Positions 16,534 through 24,830 of a stretch of 64,000 nt of DNA are shown in pieces (the stretch's first letter is position 1; each line of letters starts with the position of its first letter). The stretch is taken from the NCBI RefSeq assembly GCF_001485575.1, contig NZ_BCNB01000006.1:310001-374000 (forward strand), in the 5' to 3' direction. Both the position numbers and the translations under genes were made by a program. This DNA is from Haloarcula sp. CBA1127 (GTDB lineage: Archaea > Halobacteriota > Halobacteria > Halobacteriales > Haloarculaceae). The notes beneath the pieces were generated by a model. That model did not search any database and had not been told where the DNA came from. It saw only the letters and a list, made by a program, of their open reading frames with translations.

Positions 16534-17298
16534 TCAGGTGTTCGTCAGCCCGCCGTCGACCACAACGCTCTCGCCGTTGACGTAGGAGGCCATATCGCTG
16601 GCGAGGAACGTCGCCACGTCGGCTATCTCCTCGGGTTCGCCGAAGCGGCCCGAGGGGATGAGTTCTTTCAGCATCATCTTCGTCGTGTCGTCGATGCGCT
16701 CGTCCTCGAACATCTGGGTCTTGCTGTAGCCCGGATGAATGGCGTTGACCCGGATGTCGTAGTTGCTCAGACGGTCCGCGAGCGCGTAGGTGAACAGTCT
16801 GACTGCGCCCTTCGAGGTGCAGTAGTTGACCAGCAAGCCGGTGCCGCGGATGCCGCCGGAGCTGGACATATTGATGACGGTGCCGCCGCCGTTCTCCCGC
16901 ATCGCCTCAGTCGCGACCTGCGCGCCGAAGAACACGCCCTTCGTGTTCACGTCCATCAGTCGGTCGTAGTCCTCCTCTGTGGTCTCGTAGAAGTCCGCTA
17001 TCTCGGAGATGCCAGCATTGTTGACCATGATATCGATACCGCCCAGTTCCTCGGCCGCGGCAACGGCCACCTCCAGATCGTCGGGGTTGGTTACGTCACA
17101 TTCGACGAAATGCGCCGTCCGGTCGGTCTCAGCTTCGACCAGTTCGTGGGTCGGTTCACCGCCCTCGCGGGGGTCTTCCTGTCGGTCCGCAACGATAACG
17201 TCTGCGCCGTGCTCCGCGTACCGTCGGCAGATGGCCCGGCCGAACCCGCTTGCGCCGCCCGTAACGACCGCCACCTTGTCTTCGAGTAGTGTTGTCAT
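16534..17298 (-). CDS. Short-chain dehydrogenase/reductase
   Basis: A 254-residue classical SDR oxidoreductase using NAD(P)H. It shows the cofactor motif TGGASGFG (residues 12-19), NNAG in the middle, the catalytic Ser (MSSSGG) and YCTSK (Tyr and Lys). ADRQED after the second strand has an acidic-then-basic pattern that does not settle NAD versus NADP. The ATG at 17298 is preferred to one nine codons upstream because a TATA-like CTTATTTATTATG lies at about 17320-17332. Substrate unknown; annotation as 3-oxoacyl-ACP reductase or glucose dehydrogenase would be a guess. It is not obviously related to cobalamin. Confidence 0.85.
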   Translation of the reverse strand: MTTLLEDKVAVVTGGASGFGRAICRRYAEHGADVIVADRQEDPREGGEPTHELVEAETDRTAHFVECDVTNPDDLEVAVAAAEELGGIDIMVNNAGISEIADFYETTEEDYDRLMDVNTKGVFFGAQVATEAMRENGGGTVINMSSSGGIRGTGLLVNYCTSKGAVRLFTYALADRLSNYDIRVNAIHPGYSKTQMFEDERIDDTTKMMLKELIPSGRFGEPEEIADVATFLASDMASYVNGESVVVDGGLTNT

Positions 17299-17456
17299 GC
17301 GCCATTTGTCATCACAGGCGCACATAATAAATAAGTTTAGAGTTGTACGGTGGCAGGAACTCGGGACAGTCGCAGAGTCGCCGTCAGAAATGATTCAGTA
17401 GCTGTTCGGTGAGGAAAACCGGGAGCTGAAAACACAGTGCTGGAGGAAAAGCGAGG

Positions 17457-18428
17457 TTAGCGCCCGATAGCGACGGTCACAGCCTCGTCGTAGCGGGTCT
17501 TTTCGGCCAGCAGGTCATGCTCGCTGCCGGCGGCGATGGCCGACGCCTCGGCGATACCCGGCCAGCCGATGAGTTCCTTCGACCGCGATGGGGTCGGCCC
17601 CTCGAACTCTTCTAAGGTCTCCTTCTCGAAGGCGATAACGCCCAGTCCCCACTCTTCAGCGGCGGCGAGCATGCCTTCCTCGTCGGCTTTCCGGGTCCCC
17701 GTCGCGATGAACTCCACGTCGTCGCGGTCGAGGTCGGCCTCGTCCAGCGCCTGTTCCCAGGCCGCGTGGAACTGCTCGACATCCGCGCCGGCGACGCTGC
17801 CACAACCGAGCACGACGCCGTTGTCCTTGTTACGTTTGAGCACCGTTACGTCGTCGTCGACCAGCACGGCCTTCGGCCCGTCGAGGCGCTCGATGGGACC
17901 GAGTTCATCGTCCAGCACGGCGAGGTTCGTCGCCACGGTCGAGTCGCCGTTGACCACGTGAGCGTCCAGCGCCTTGGCCTGCTTCTCGACGCCCTGCTTG
18001 TCTGCGGCCTCGCTTGCGGTCGTCATCGCCGGCACCGCGCCCATGCTCGCCAGGTCGTCGGCAACCTGATTCGCGCCGTGGTGGCCGCCGGTGATTGGGA
18101 TAGCCCACGTGAGTTCCTCGTCGACGACACAGATGGCGGGGTCGTCCCACTTGTCATCGAGCAGGTGGGCAGTCTTGCGCATCGCGATGCCACTCGCCAT
18201 CAAGCCGATAAAGCAGTCGTACTCGCCCCAGTACTCCTCGAACACGTCGCCGTGGTATTCGAGGATGTCGATGGATTCGTAACGGTCGCCGATACCGTCG
18301 ACGATATCCTCTGCCGTGTCCATCTTCCGCTCGAAGGCCACGATGGCGATGTCTTCGGCTACTTCGCCGTCTGAATCGGGTGCTTTGCAACTGTTCGAAC
18401 CGGAGTCGTTGTCGGTGTCAGTACTCAT
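17457..18428 (-). CDS. cbiG: Cobalt-precorrin-5A hydrolase CbiG
   Basis: Opens the delta-lactone of cobalt-precorrin-5A, losing acetaldehyde, a step of the early-cobalt corrin pathway. The 323-residue product has the CbiG core: GLMASGIAMRKTAHLLDDKW, VDEELTWAIPITGGHHGANQ and a C-terminal GCGSVAGADVEQFH domain ending with EASAIAAGS. A 25-residue Ser/Asp-rich N-terminus carries a lone cysteine (SNSCKAPDS), which recalls the cysteine tail of CbiH at 13001. It is 377 bases after cbiF with no operator copy in between, so transcription from the cbiT promoter or from a local one are both possible. Confidence 0.93.
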   Translation of the reverse strand: MSTDTDNDSGSNSCKAPDSDGEVAEDIAIVAFERKMDTAEDIVDGIGDRYESIDILEYHGDVFEEYWGEYDCFIGLMASGIAMRKTAHLLDDKWDDPAICVVDEELTWAIPITGGHHGANQVADDLASMGAVPAMTTASEAADKQGVEKQAKALDAHVVNGDSTVATNLAVLDDELGPIERLDGPKAVLVDDDVTVLKRNKDNGVVLGCGSVAGADVEQFHAAWEQALDEADLDRDDVEFIATGTRKADEEGMLAAAEEWGLGVIAFEKETLEEFEGPTPSRSKELIGWPGIAEASAIAAGSEHDLLAEKTRYDEAVTVAIGR

Positions 18429-18805
18429 GATTTAGTTCCGGCCGGTGAAACTGCCGCAGGCGCGACCGCCGGCCGGACAGCCGCGTAGGTGGTGTCTGTG
18501 GATCGGTGCTCGGCTGCGAGGCGACGCTCACCTGTTGTCGGCGCGCGCTGGCGCGCTCGGATGGCGCGCTAAATCTGTGCGAGGGATGAGCAGCACAGCG
18601 AGTGAAACGAGCGAGCAGCGCAGTCGGTTGGGGAGGTCTGTGGCTCGTGGTGGCGTGCGGTGCTGTCGGGTGGACTGAAAGGGGCCGGGCGCTCCGGGAC
18701 GACAACCGACGCAAGCACGCGAGCGAAGCGAGCGCGCGCAGCGAGGTCCTCGACCGGAGCGTCCGGGGGCTTTCGAGTTGTACTCGGCGAAATAGGCGAT
18801 TCATC
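18429..18805. other. 377-bp GC-rich gap with no convincing gene
   Basis: Between cbiG and cbiF. It is GC-rich and dominated by short repeats such as gcgcgctggcgcgct and gcgagcgaagcgagcgcg, a low-complexity pattern common between haloarchaeal genes. An overlapping basic ORF on the minus strand has no family features and is rejected. No operator or clear TATA box was found. Confidence 0.6.
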
Positions 18806-19693
18806 CTAGTCGTCGGCTTCCTGCGTCCCATCGGAACTTCCCCGATTCGCCCAGTCGCCGTAGAGGAACGACCGCTCGTAGTCCTCGCCGCCGACAGCAT
18901 CACCGATGACGACCATCGCGGAGGCGCGATAGCCCGCGTCTTCCAGCTTCTCGCCGATGGTCGCAATCGTTCCCTCGATGACATCCTCGTCGGGCCAGGA
19001 CGCGTGGTAGATAGCCGCCACTGGGGTTTCGGGGTCGTGGCCGTCTTCGAGCAGCCGGTCCATCGTCTCGCTGACGGCGTGGGTCCCCAGATAGATGCAG
19101 GTCGTCACGTCGCCCATACCGACGAACTCGGAGATGTGGTCCTCGTCCTCGTCCAGCGTCTTGCCCTGCGGACGCGTGAAGGCAACGTGGTTGGCGACCT
19201 CGTTCAGCGTCAGCTGCGTTCGCATCGTCGCGCTGGCGGCGAAAGCGGAGGTGACACCGGGGACGATGTAGGTCGGGACGCCCTCGTGTTCGAGCGCGTC
19301 CATCTGCTCCAGAGCCGCGCCGTAGATGGCGGGGTCGCCGCTATGAAGGCGGACAACGGTGTTGCCGGCCTCGTAGGCGTCCCGCATCAGCGGAATCAGC
19401 TCTTCGAGGTCCTTGCCGATGGAGGACACCGTTTCGGCGTCTTCGCAGTACTCCTCAAGCAGTTCGCTGTTGACGAGCGAGCCGGCGTGGACCACGAGGT
19501 CGGCATCGGCAAGCAGTTCGCGGCCAGCGACGGTCAGCAGCCGGGGATTACCCGGGCCGGCTCCGACGAATGGAATGCCCTCCTGCTCGTCGCCGGCACT
19601 GTACTCGTACACGCGGTCGTCTCGGTTCCCGGCGACAGAGTCGATGGCCGTCTGTGGGTCCGTCTCGTCAGTCTCGGCAGTTTCGTCAGTCAT
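18806..19693 (-). CDS. cbiF: Cobalt-precorrin-4 C11-methyltransferase CbiF
   Basis: SAM-dependent tetrapyrrole methylase adding the C11 methyl group. The 295-residue product shows PFVGAGPGNPRLLTVAG, HAGSLVNSELLEEY, LHSGDPAIYGA and YIVPGVTSAFAASA, the CobM/CbiF signature set. An acidic N-terminal extension of about 30 residues is present. The ATG at 19693 overlaps the end of cbiL by 8 bases, which selects it over an upstream start. Third gene of cbiT-cbiL-cbiF. Confidence 0.93.
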   Translation of the reverse strand: MTDETAETDETDPQTAIDSVAGNRDDRVYEYSAGDEQEGIPFVGAGPGNPRLLTVAGRELLADADLVVHAGSLVNSELLEEYCEDAETVSSIGKDLEELIPLMRDAYEAGNTVVRLHSGDPAIYGAALEQMDALEHEGVPTYIVPGVTSAFAASATMRTQLTLNEVANHVAFTRPQGKTLDEDEDHISEFVGMGDVTTCIYLGTHAVSETMDRLLEDGHDPETPVAAIYHASWPDEDVIEGTIATIGEKLEDAGYRASAMVVIGDAVGGEDYERSFLYGDWANRGSSDGTQEADD

Positions 19694-20483
19694 GCTGCAC
19701 CTCGTCGCCGCAGAGGGCGGCTTCGGAGCGCTCCTGTCTCGCCAGTTCACCGATAGACTGCTCGCCGCCGTCGGTCACGACACCGCTCTCGTCGGCCGCT
19801 TCGAGGAAGGCGTCGGTCGCCTGCTCAACGTGCGTCTCGGGCTTCTCGGCGTAGGCCAGCGTGTAGTAGTCTCGCTCGTCGATATCGGTCGGGTCGTCGG
19901 TCACGACAGTCTCGCCCTGTTCCATGAACAGCCGACGGCCGTACACCACGTCGTAGCCGGCCTCGACCAGTCCCTCGTGGGTAGCCGGCGCGTCGGTCAC
20001 CTTGAACAGAATCATCCGGTCGGGGCCGGTCGGCGACGCGCCGCGGTCGGCCTCCCGCAGCGCCAGGCTCGACCCGGCGGTGATTTCGACGCCAAGCGCG
20101 GTCGCAAACGCCGACATAGCGCTGACGCCAGGCACCACTTCGAGGTCGACTTCGGGGTGGAACGCTGCGAGCGTTCGCCGGAGATGGCCGAAGGTCGAGT
20201 AGACGTTCGGGTCTCCCAGCGTGACGAAGGCGGCGTCGCCGTCGCGGGCGGTCGGCGCGATTTCGGCGGCGGCCTCCTTCCAGGCCGCCCGGAGTTTCTC
20301 CTCATCGCGTGTCATCGGGAAGTCGAGGTCGCCGATGCGCTCCTCGGGGACGTGCTCGGTTGCGACCGACCGCGAGAGCCGCCCCGGCGAGTACACCACG
20401 TCGGCGGACTCGAGGGCGCGCTTCCCGCGGACGGTCACCAGATCGGGCTGGCCGGGACCGAGGCCGATGCCGTAGAGTGTCAT
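19686..20483 (-). CDS. cbiL: Precorrin-2 C20-methyltransferase CbiL
   Basis: Methylates C20 of (cobalt-)precorrin-2, an early corrin step. The 265-residue product starts MTLYGIGLGPGQPDLVTVRG, directly with the SAM-binding loop, and continues with FVTLGDPNVYSTFGHL and EVVPGVSAMSAFATALG, typical of CbiL/CobI. No long acidic N-terminus, unlike the neighbouring methylases. The start overlaps the end of cbiT by four bases and its stop lies within cbiF, so translation is coupled on both sides. Confidence 0.94.
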   Translation of the reverse strand: MTLYGIGLGPGQPDLVTVRGKRALESADVVYSPGRLSRSVATEHVPEERIGDLDFPMTRDEEKLRAAWKEAAAEIAPTARDGDAAFVTLGDPNVYSTFGHLRRTLAAFHPEVDLEVVPGVSAMSAFATALGVEITAGSSLALREADRGASPTGPDRMILFKVTDAPATHEGLVEAGYDVVYGRRLFMEQGETVVTDDPTDIDERDYYTLAYAEKPETHVEQATDAFLEAADESGVVTDGGEQSIGELARQERSEAALCGDEVQHD

Positions 20484-21085
20484 CGGTCCCCTCCGTTCAT
20501 CGACTCAGTCTCGGCCGGCGACCCGCCGTCGGCGGCAACGTCTTCGCTGGCGCTGCCGACGAGCATATAGACGGGGTTCTCAGAGTTGAAGCTCGTCGCG
20601 CCAGCGAGTTCGTAGCCGTGGCTCACCTGGAACTGGACGACCTCTTCCAGAATGTCGCGCTCGCGGAAGGCCTCCGTCGCCGCGCCGGCGACTTCGAGCC
20701 GCGAGACGTTCATCACGATTCGGTCGATACCGGTCTCGACCGCGTGGTCGAGAACGGCCTCGTAGTTGCGTGATCCGCCGAGGAACAGGGCGTCGGCGTC
20801 GTCCGGCAAGCCCTCCGGGGCCTCGGCCTCGCGCAGCTCGACGTCAGCGTCGACATCGTTGGCGGCGAGGTTCTTGCGAGTCACATCGAGTCGGTTCCCC
20901 TTGCGTTCGAGCGCAGTGACCCGCCCGGCCCGGCGCGCCGCCGTGATGGTGACGGCACCGGTACAGGAACCGACCTCCGCGAAGTGGTCGGACCCGGTGA
21001 GAGCGAGTTTGCTGGCGAGGACGGCCCGGACCTCCGGCTTGGTGGGACCGGCCTTCGCGTCGTGTGGGAGCGAGACGCGTGTCAT
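20480..21085 (-). CDS. cbiT: Cobalt-precorrin-6B C15-methyltransferase (decarboxylating) CbiT
   Basis: Rossmann-fold methyltransferase adding the C15 methyl and removing the acetate carboxyl of ring C. The 201-residue product shows GPTKPEVRAVLASKL and the SAM motif AEVGSCTGAVTITAA, then ALERKGNRLDVTRKN and DALFLGGSRNYEAVL, matching CbiT. The ATG at 21085 lies about 27 bases after the TATA-like TTTTACGC (21108-21115), so the mRNA is probably leaderless and the four-codon longer reading is disfavoured. First gene of the cbiT-cbiL-cbiF(-cbiG) block. Confidence 0.94.
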   Translation of the reverse strand: MTRVSLPHDAKAGPTKPEVRAVLASKLALTGSDHFAEVGSCTGAVTITAARRAGRVTALERKGNRLDVTRKNLAANDVDADVELREAEAPEGLPDDADALFLGGSRNYEAVLDHAVETGIDRIVMNVSRLEVAGAATEAFRERDILEEVVQFQVSHGYELAGATSFNSENPVYMLVGSASEDVAADGGSPAETESMNGGDR

Positions 21086-21124
21086 CACGCTATACAACTA
21101 CAGTAGCGCGTAAAACAATTTTGG

Positions 21125-21138
21125 TTGTATTAATCCAA
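21125..21138. promoter_or_regulatory. Candidate corrin operator before cbiT
   Basis: TTGTATTAATCCAA, a near-palindrome centred on ATTAAT, sits 40 bases upstream of the cbiT ATG and 10-17 bases upstream of the TATA-like box. The segment down to the TATA box (AAAATTGTTTTACGCG on the minus strand) closely matches the cbiH promoter at 15111-15141. Confidence 0.6.
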
Positions 21139-21243
21139 GTCGAGATTACAACGGCGTCTGAGACGGGTGGAGCAACGAATCGATGGGCTGGTCGGATAGC
21201 AAAACGAGCAGGAAAGACAGCGGGATCGAAAACAGACTCGGGC

Positions 21244-23304
21244 TCAGAACTCCGGCCCAGGTGCCGGAACGCCGTCGCTGTCGTCGTCGCCGTCGAGGTC
21301 GAACTCCTCACGTAGTTCACGGATACGGTCCCTGATGTCCGCCGCCAGTTCGAACTCCAGATTGTCCGCGGCTTCCTGCATCCGCTCTTCCAGTTGTTCG
21401 ATCTGGCGAGCGGCTTCGTCGGCGTCGCTCGCTCCGTCACTGGAAATACCGCCGGTATCGGTTTTGCTACCGGGCAGGTTCGTCTCGCCGACTTCCTTCT
21501 CAATGGTGGTCGGTTCGAAGCCGTGTTCCTCGTTGTACTGCTGCTGGATGCGCCGGCGGCGCTGGGTCTCCTGAATGGCCGACTGCATGGCGTTGCTCCG
21601 CTCGTCGGCGTACAGCACCACTTCGCCGTTGACGTTCCGGGCGGCCCGCCCCATCGTCTGGACGAGCGTTGTTTCCGAGCGCAGGAACCCCTCCTGATCA
21701 GCGTCCAAAATCGCGACGAGCGACACCTCTGGGATATCCAGTCCTTCCCGGAGCAGATTGATGCCGACCAGCACGTCGATGTCGCCCAGTCTGAGCGAGC
21801 GGATGAGTTCGTGTCGTTCCAGCGTATCCGTCTCGTCGTGCATGTAGGCGACGTTCACGCCGGACTCTTCGAGATACTCCGTGAGGTCCTCGGCCATGCG
21901 TTTCGTGAGTGTGGTCACCAGCACCCGCTCGTCGCGCTCAACGCGGTCGTCGATGCGTCCGAGCAGGTCCTCGACCTGTCCCGTCGCCGAGGCGATTTCG
22001 ACGGCCGGGTCGACGAGGTGTGTCGGACGGACAATCTGCTCGACGACCTGGTCACTGTGGTCGCGCTCGTAGTCGCCCGGCGTGGCGCTCACGTACAGCG
22101 TCTGGTCAGTCTTTTCCTCGAACTCCTCGAATGTGAGCGGGCGGTTGTCGAAGGCCGTCGGCAGGCGGAAGCCGTTCTCCACGAGGCTCTCCTTGCGGCT
22201 CTTGTCACCCTCGAACTGGCCACGGATCTGGGGGAGCGTCTGGTGGGACTCGTCGACGACGGTGAGGAAGTCATCGGGGAAGTAATCCAGCAGGGTGTAG
22301 GGGGCCTCGCCCGTCTCGCGGTCAGAGAGGTGGACGGAGTAGTTCTCGATGCCCGAGCAGTAGCCCGTCTCCTGCATCATCTCGATGTCGAACGTGGTTC
22401 GCTCCTCGATTCGCTGTGCGGCGACGTGGTTACCCTGGCGCTCGAAGTAGCTGATGCGCTGGTCCAGCAGTTTCTCAATTTCGTCGATAGCTCGCTGGAG
22501 CCGCTGTTCCGGAATCGAGTAGTGCTCCGCCGGGTGGAGCAGGGCGGCCGGCTCTTCGCTTTTGACCTCGCCCTCCAGCGGGTCGACTTTCAGCATCCGG
22601 TCGATCTCGTCGCCCCAGAACTCCACGCGCAGGGCGTAGCGGGCGTACATCGGATAGATTTCGAGCGTGTCCCCGCGCACGCGGAAGGTGCCCTGCGTGA
22701 AGTCCACGTCGTTGCGCTCGTAGTTCAGGTCGACCAGCCGACCGAGCAGTTCGTCGCGCTCGATCTCCTGGCCCACCTCAAGCGAGAGGGACATATCGAT
22801 GTAGTTTCGCGGGTCACCGAGTCCGTAGATGGCCGACACCGACGCGACGACGATGACATCGTCGCGGGTGAGTAGCGAACGCGTCGCGGAGTGGCGCAGC
22901 CGGTCGATCTCGTCGTTGATCGAGGCGTCCTTATCGATGAACGTGTCCGTCTGCTCAACATAGGCCTCGGGCTGGTAGTAGTCGTAGTAGGAGACGAAGT
23001 ACTCCACAGCGTTCTCCGGGAACAGCTCGCGGAACTCCTCGTACAGTTGTGCTGCGAGGGTCTTGTTGTGGGCGATAACGAGGGTCGGCTGCTGGATCTC
23101 CTCGACGACCCACGAGACGGTGTTGGTCTTCCCGGAACCGGTCACACCGAGCAGCGTCTGTCGGTCCATCCCTTGGCGATAGCCCGACGCCAGTTGTTCG
23201 ATGGCCTCAGGCTGGTCGCCCGCGGGGTCGAACGGGGCGTCGACACGGAACTCGCGGTCGACATCTGGTCGGTCAATAGAGAGAGGGCCGCCGGTGTCGC
23301 TCAT
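21244..23304 (-). CDS. uvrB: Excinuclease ABC subunit B
   Basis: Damage-verification helicase of bacterial-type nucleotide excision repair, also carried by haloarchaea. The 686-residue product is full length. Walker [11 protein letters not shown] is near residue 55, the beta-hairpin [16 protein letters not shown] near 105, the [10 protein letters not shown] box near 350, helicase motifs [13 protein letters not shown] and QTMGRAARN in the second half. The C-terminal UvrC-binding helix pair ([19 protein letters not shown]) is present. It lies upstream of cbiT on the same strand but the operator-bearing promoter separates them. Confidence 0.97.
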   Translation of the reverse strand: MSDTGGPLSIDRPDVDREFRVDAPFDPAGDQPEAIEQLASGYRQGMDRQTLLGVTGSGKTNTVSWVVEEIQQPTLVIAHNKTLAAQLYEEFRELFPENAVEYFVSYYDYYQPEAYVEQTDTFIDKDASINDEIDRLRHSATRSLLTRDDVIVVASVSAIYGLGDPRNYIDMSLSLEVGQEIERDELLGRLVDLNYERNDVDFTQGTFRVRGDTLEIYPMYARYALRVEFWGDEIDRMLKVDPLEGEVKSEEPAALLHPAEHYSIPEQRLQRAIDEIEKLLDQRISYFERQGNHVAAQRIEERTTFDIEMMQETGYCSGIENYSVHLSDRETGEAPYTLLDYFPDDFLTVVDESHQTLPQIRGQFEGDKSRKESLVENGFRLPTAFDNRPLTFEEFEEKTDQTLYVSATPGDYERDHSDQVVEQIVRPTHLVDPAVEIASATGQVEDLLGRIDDRVERDERVLVTTLTKRMAEDLTEYLEESGVNVAYMHDETDTLERHELIRSLRLGDIDVLVGINLLREGLDIPEVSLVAILDADQEGFLRSETTLVQTMGRAARNVNGEVVLYADERSNAMQSAIQETQRRRRIQQQYNEEHGFEPTTIEKEVGETNLPGSKTDTGGISSDGASDADEAARQIEQLEERMQEAADNLEFELAADIRDRIRELREEFDLDGDDDSDGVPAPGPEF

Positions 23305-23353
23305 TACCCATACATCGGGCTGGACGGACTTGAGCCGCGTGGTTCGTGAAGCG

Positions 23354-23965
23354 TTAGCAGACCGGTTTCGGGTTCACGCCGAGGTCCTCCAGCGTCTCGA
23401 AGTACTCGTCGTAGGCTGTCGAGATGACGTCCACAGCAGCCGCCTCCGCAACGTCCCAGTCAGCATCATCCTCGCAGACAGCATCAAGCAGTTCGGCGGC
23501 CTCGTCACGAAGGTCCACCACGTCGCTGCCGGCGCTGCGGAACGTGCTCGCGGTCTGTGGGTCCGCCTGCCCGGTGAAGAAGCCGGTGTACTGCTCCTTG
23601 ACCTTCTTGTCGACAAGCGTCCAGCCGACGAAGCCGCCGAGTCGCTCGACGGTCCCGTCGAAATCGCCGAGCACGTCGTGCATCGCCGGCGTTCGGTCGA
23701 CCGGCTCGGCGTCAAGGCTGTCACGACGCTCGGCCGTCTCGGCGGCTGCATCGGCAAACAGCGCCGCCGCGTCGTCGTGCTCGTCGTCGCTCCAGGCGTC
23801 GAACGTCTCGTGGGCCGCCTGCTCGCGAGCGGCTGCCGCCGCCAGTACCACGCCCGGTTCCATCTCGCCGCGGGTGTCGGCGTACAGCGTCTTCGAGGAG
23901 CCCAGTCGGGAGAGTTCCGTCTGCTGGTCGTCACGAACTGCGTCGATAAGGTCGGCTGCAGTCAT
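23354..23965 (-). CDS. Unknown helical haloarchaeal protein
   Basis: A 203-residue acidic protein predicted to be almost entirely helical. No motif lets me assign a family firmly. Histidine and acidic residues recur on helices ([40 protein letters not shown]), giving a ferritin-like or four-helix look, but no clear ExxH pair is visible. I recall haloarchaeal homologues labelled 'transcription antitermination protein', for which I see no support in the sequence. It lies between uvrB and the RNase P RNA on the same strand. Confidence 0.75.
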   Translation of the reverse strand: MTAADLIDAVRDDQQTELSRLGSSKTLYADTRGEMEPGVVLAAAAAREQAAHETFDAWSDDEHDDAAALFADAAAETAERRDSLDAEPVDRTPAMHDVLGDFDGTVERLGGFVGWTLVDKKVKEQYTGFFTGQADPQTASTFRSAGSDVVDLRDEAAELLDAVCEDDADWDVAEAAAVDVISTAYDEYFETLEDLGVNPKPVC

Positions 23966-24023
23966 ACTCTGGCCTGTGGTCGGCGCGGGCTTGTAACCAT
24001 CGGACCCGCCGCTCGAAGGCTCA

Positions 24024-24508
24024 TGTGGCTGCGGGGAGTAAGCCCCCTTCTGTTCGGGCCAGCATTCGGCTGAGCGGCCACGTCCAGCGCTTGCGCGCGG
24101 CGTCGGACTACCTGTCGACGCGGCCTTGCACCGGTGAGGTTTCGCCGTTCCATCGGTCCGTCGCCGGAAGCGTGGGGCGTCTCAGACGGCCCACGGAATG
24201 CGTGGGGCGTCTGCGGCCCACGTGTGGAGCACAACTGTGGTCCACGAACGCGCGCCCCGGAGTCACCGGGTCGCGACTACCCTCGGTGGGTTAGCTCTCC
24301 CTCGCTTTGGCCGCGTGCCGCACCGTCTGGTGGGGCACGACCAGCCTCGCTCGGGATTCGCACACCTCATCGGTCCGGCGACGACGTGTCGTTGCTGTTC
24401 CAGAGCCGACGGTCTCCCGCCCCGGACTTGCGCCCGGTCACCTGTCCGACAGGTGGGGGGACTTTCCTCATGGCTTGCGCCACGGGAGCCGGCCTCCCGC
24501 TGCCACTC
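24024..24508 (-). ncRNA. rnpB: RNase P RNA (archaeal type A)
   Basis: Catalytic RNA that matures tRNA 5' ends. On the minus strand the 5' part holds the conserved CATGAGGAAAGTCCCCCCAC segment (P4 region; 24459-24478). The 3' part holds the matching GAACAGAAGGGGGCTTACTC (24035-24055). The termini pair to form P1: GTGGCAGCGGGAG (24494-24506) with CTCCCCGCAGCCAC (24025-24038). Ends are set from this pairing and may be off by several bases. A TATA-like CTTATTC (24531-24537) lies about 26 bases upstream of the 5' end. Confidence 0.92.
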
Positions 24509-24530
24509 GATCATACACTAGTGCGGCGAA

Positions 24531-24537
24531 TAAGGCT
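24531..24537 (-). promoter_or_regulatory. TATA-like box of RNase P RNA
   Basis: GCCTTATTCGCC read on the minus strand, about 26 bases before the inferred 5' end of the RNA. Spacing fits an archaeal promoter. Confidence 0.5.
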
Positions 24538-24543
24538 TACCAA

Positions 24544-24633
24544 CGACGTTTTTCGGCGTCGGGTTCGCGCTTCGCGCGAACCTCTCCTTGAAAAACGTCG
24601 ATGAAAAAAGCGCGAATCGCGTCGCGATTCGCG
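24544..24633. repeat. Cluster of strong hairpins between rnpB and the reductase gene
   Basis: An 11-bp perfect stem CGACGTTTTTC (24544-24554) with GAAAAACGTCG (24590-24600) encloses a second perfect hairpin GGTTCGCGC-TTC-GCGCGAACC (24562-24582). A third palindrome of 23 bases follows at 24611-24633. The remainder of the 322-bp gap (24509-24830) has no gene I can support. Could act as terminator between convergent or tandem units or be a small structured RNA. Confidence 0.5.
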
Positions 24634-24830
24634 GGAAACCGCTCGCTTCGCTCGCGGTATGCTCAACAGCAACGACAGCTAAAGTTATGTCTGATTCTCA
24701 GGTAGACCTGCCTTTCCCCGGGTCGCGCGACGGAGCGCGCTCCCGGCCACAAGCAGATGTGAAGCCTAATTAAAATGCGGACGACCACACGATTCGCGAA
24801 AACCGAACCGGGAGTGCCAAGTAGTGCGTC

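Noticed and set aside
18418-18984. Minus-strand basic ORF in the cbiG-cbiF gap
   Set aside because: Arg/Ser-rich, no acidic haloarchaeal composition, and it overlaps cbiF and the low-complexity repeat region.
24687-24773. 28-codon plus-strand ORF beginning MSDSQVDLPF
   Set aside because: No family, no clear TATA at the right spacing, and it lies near a structured region.
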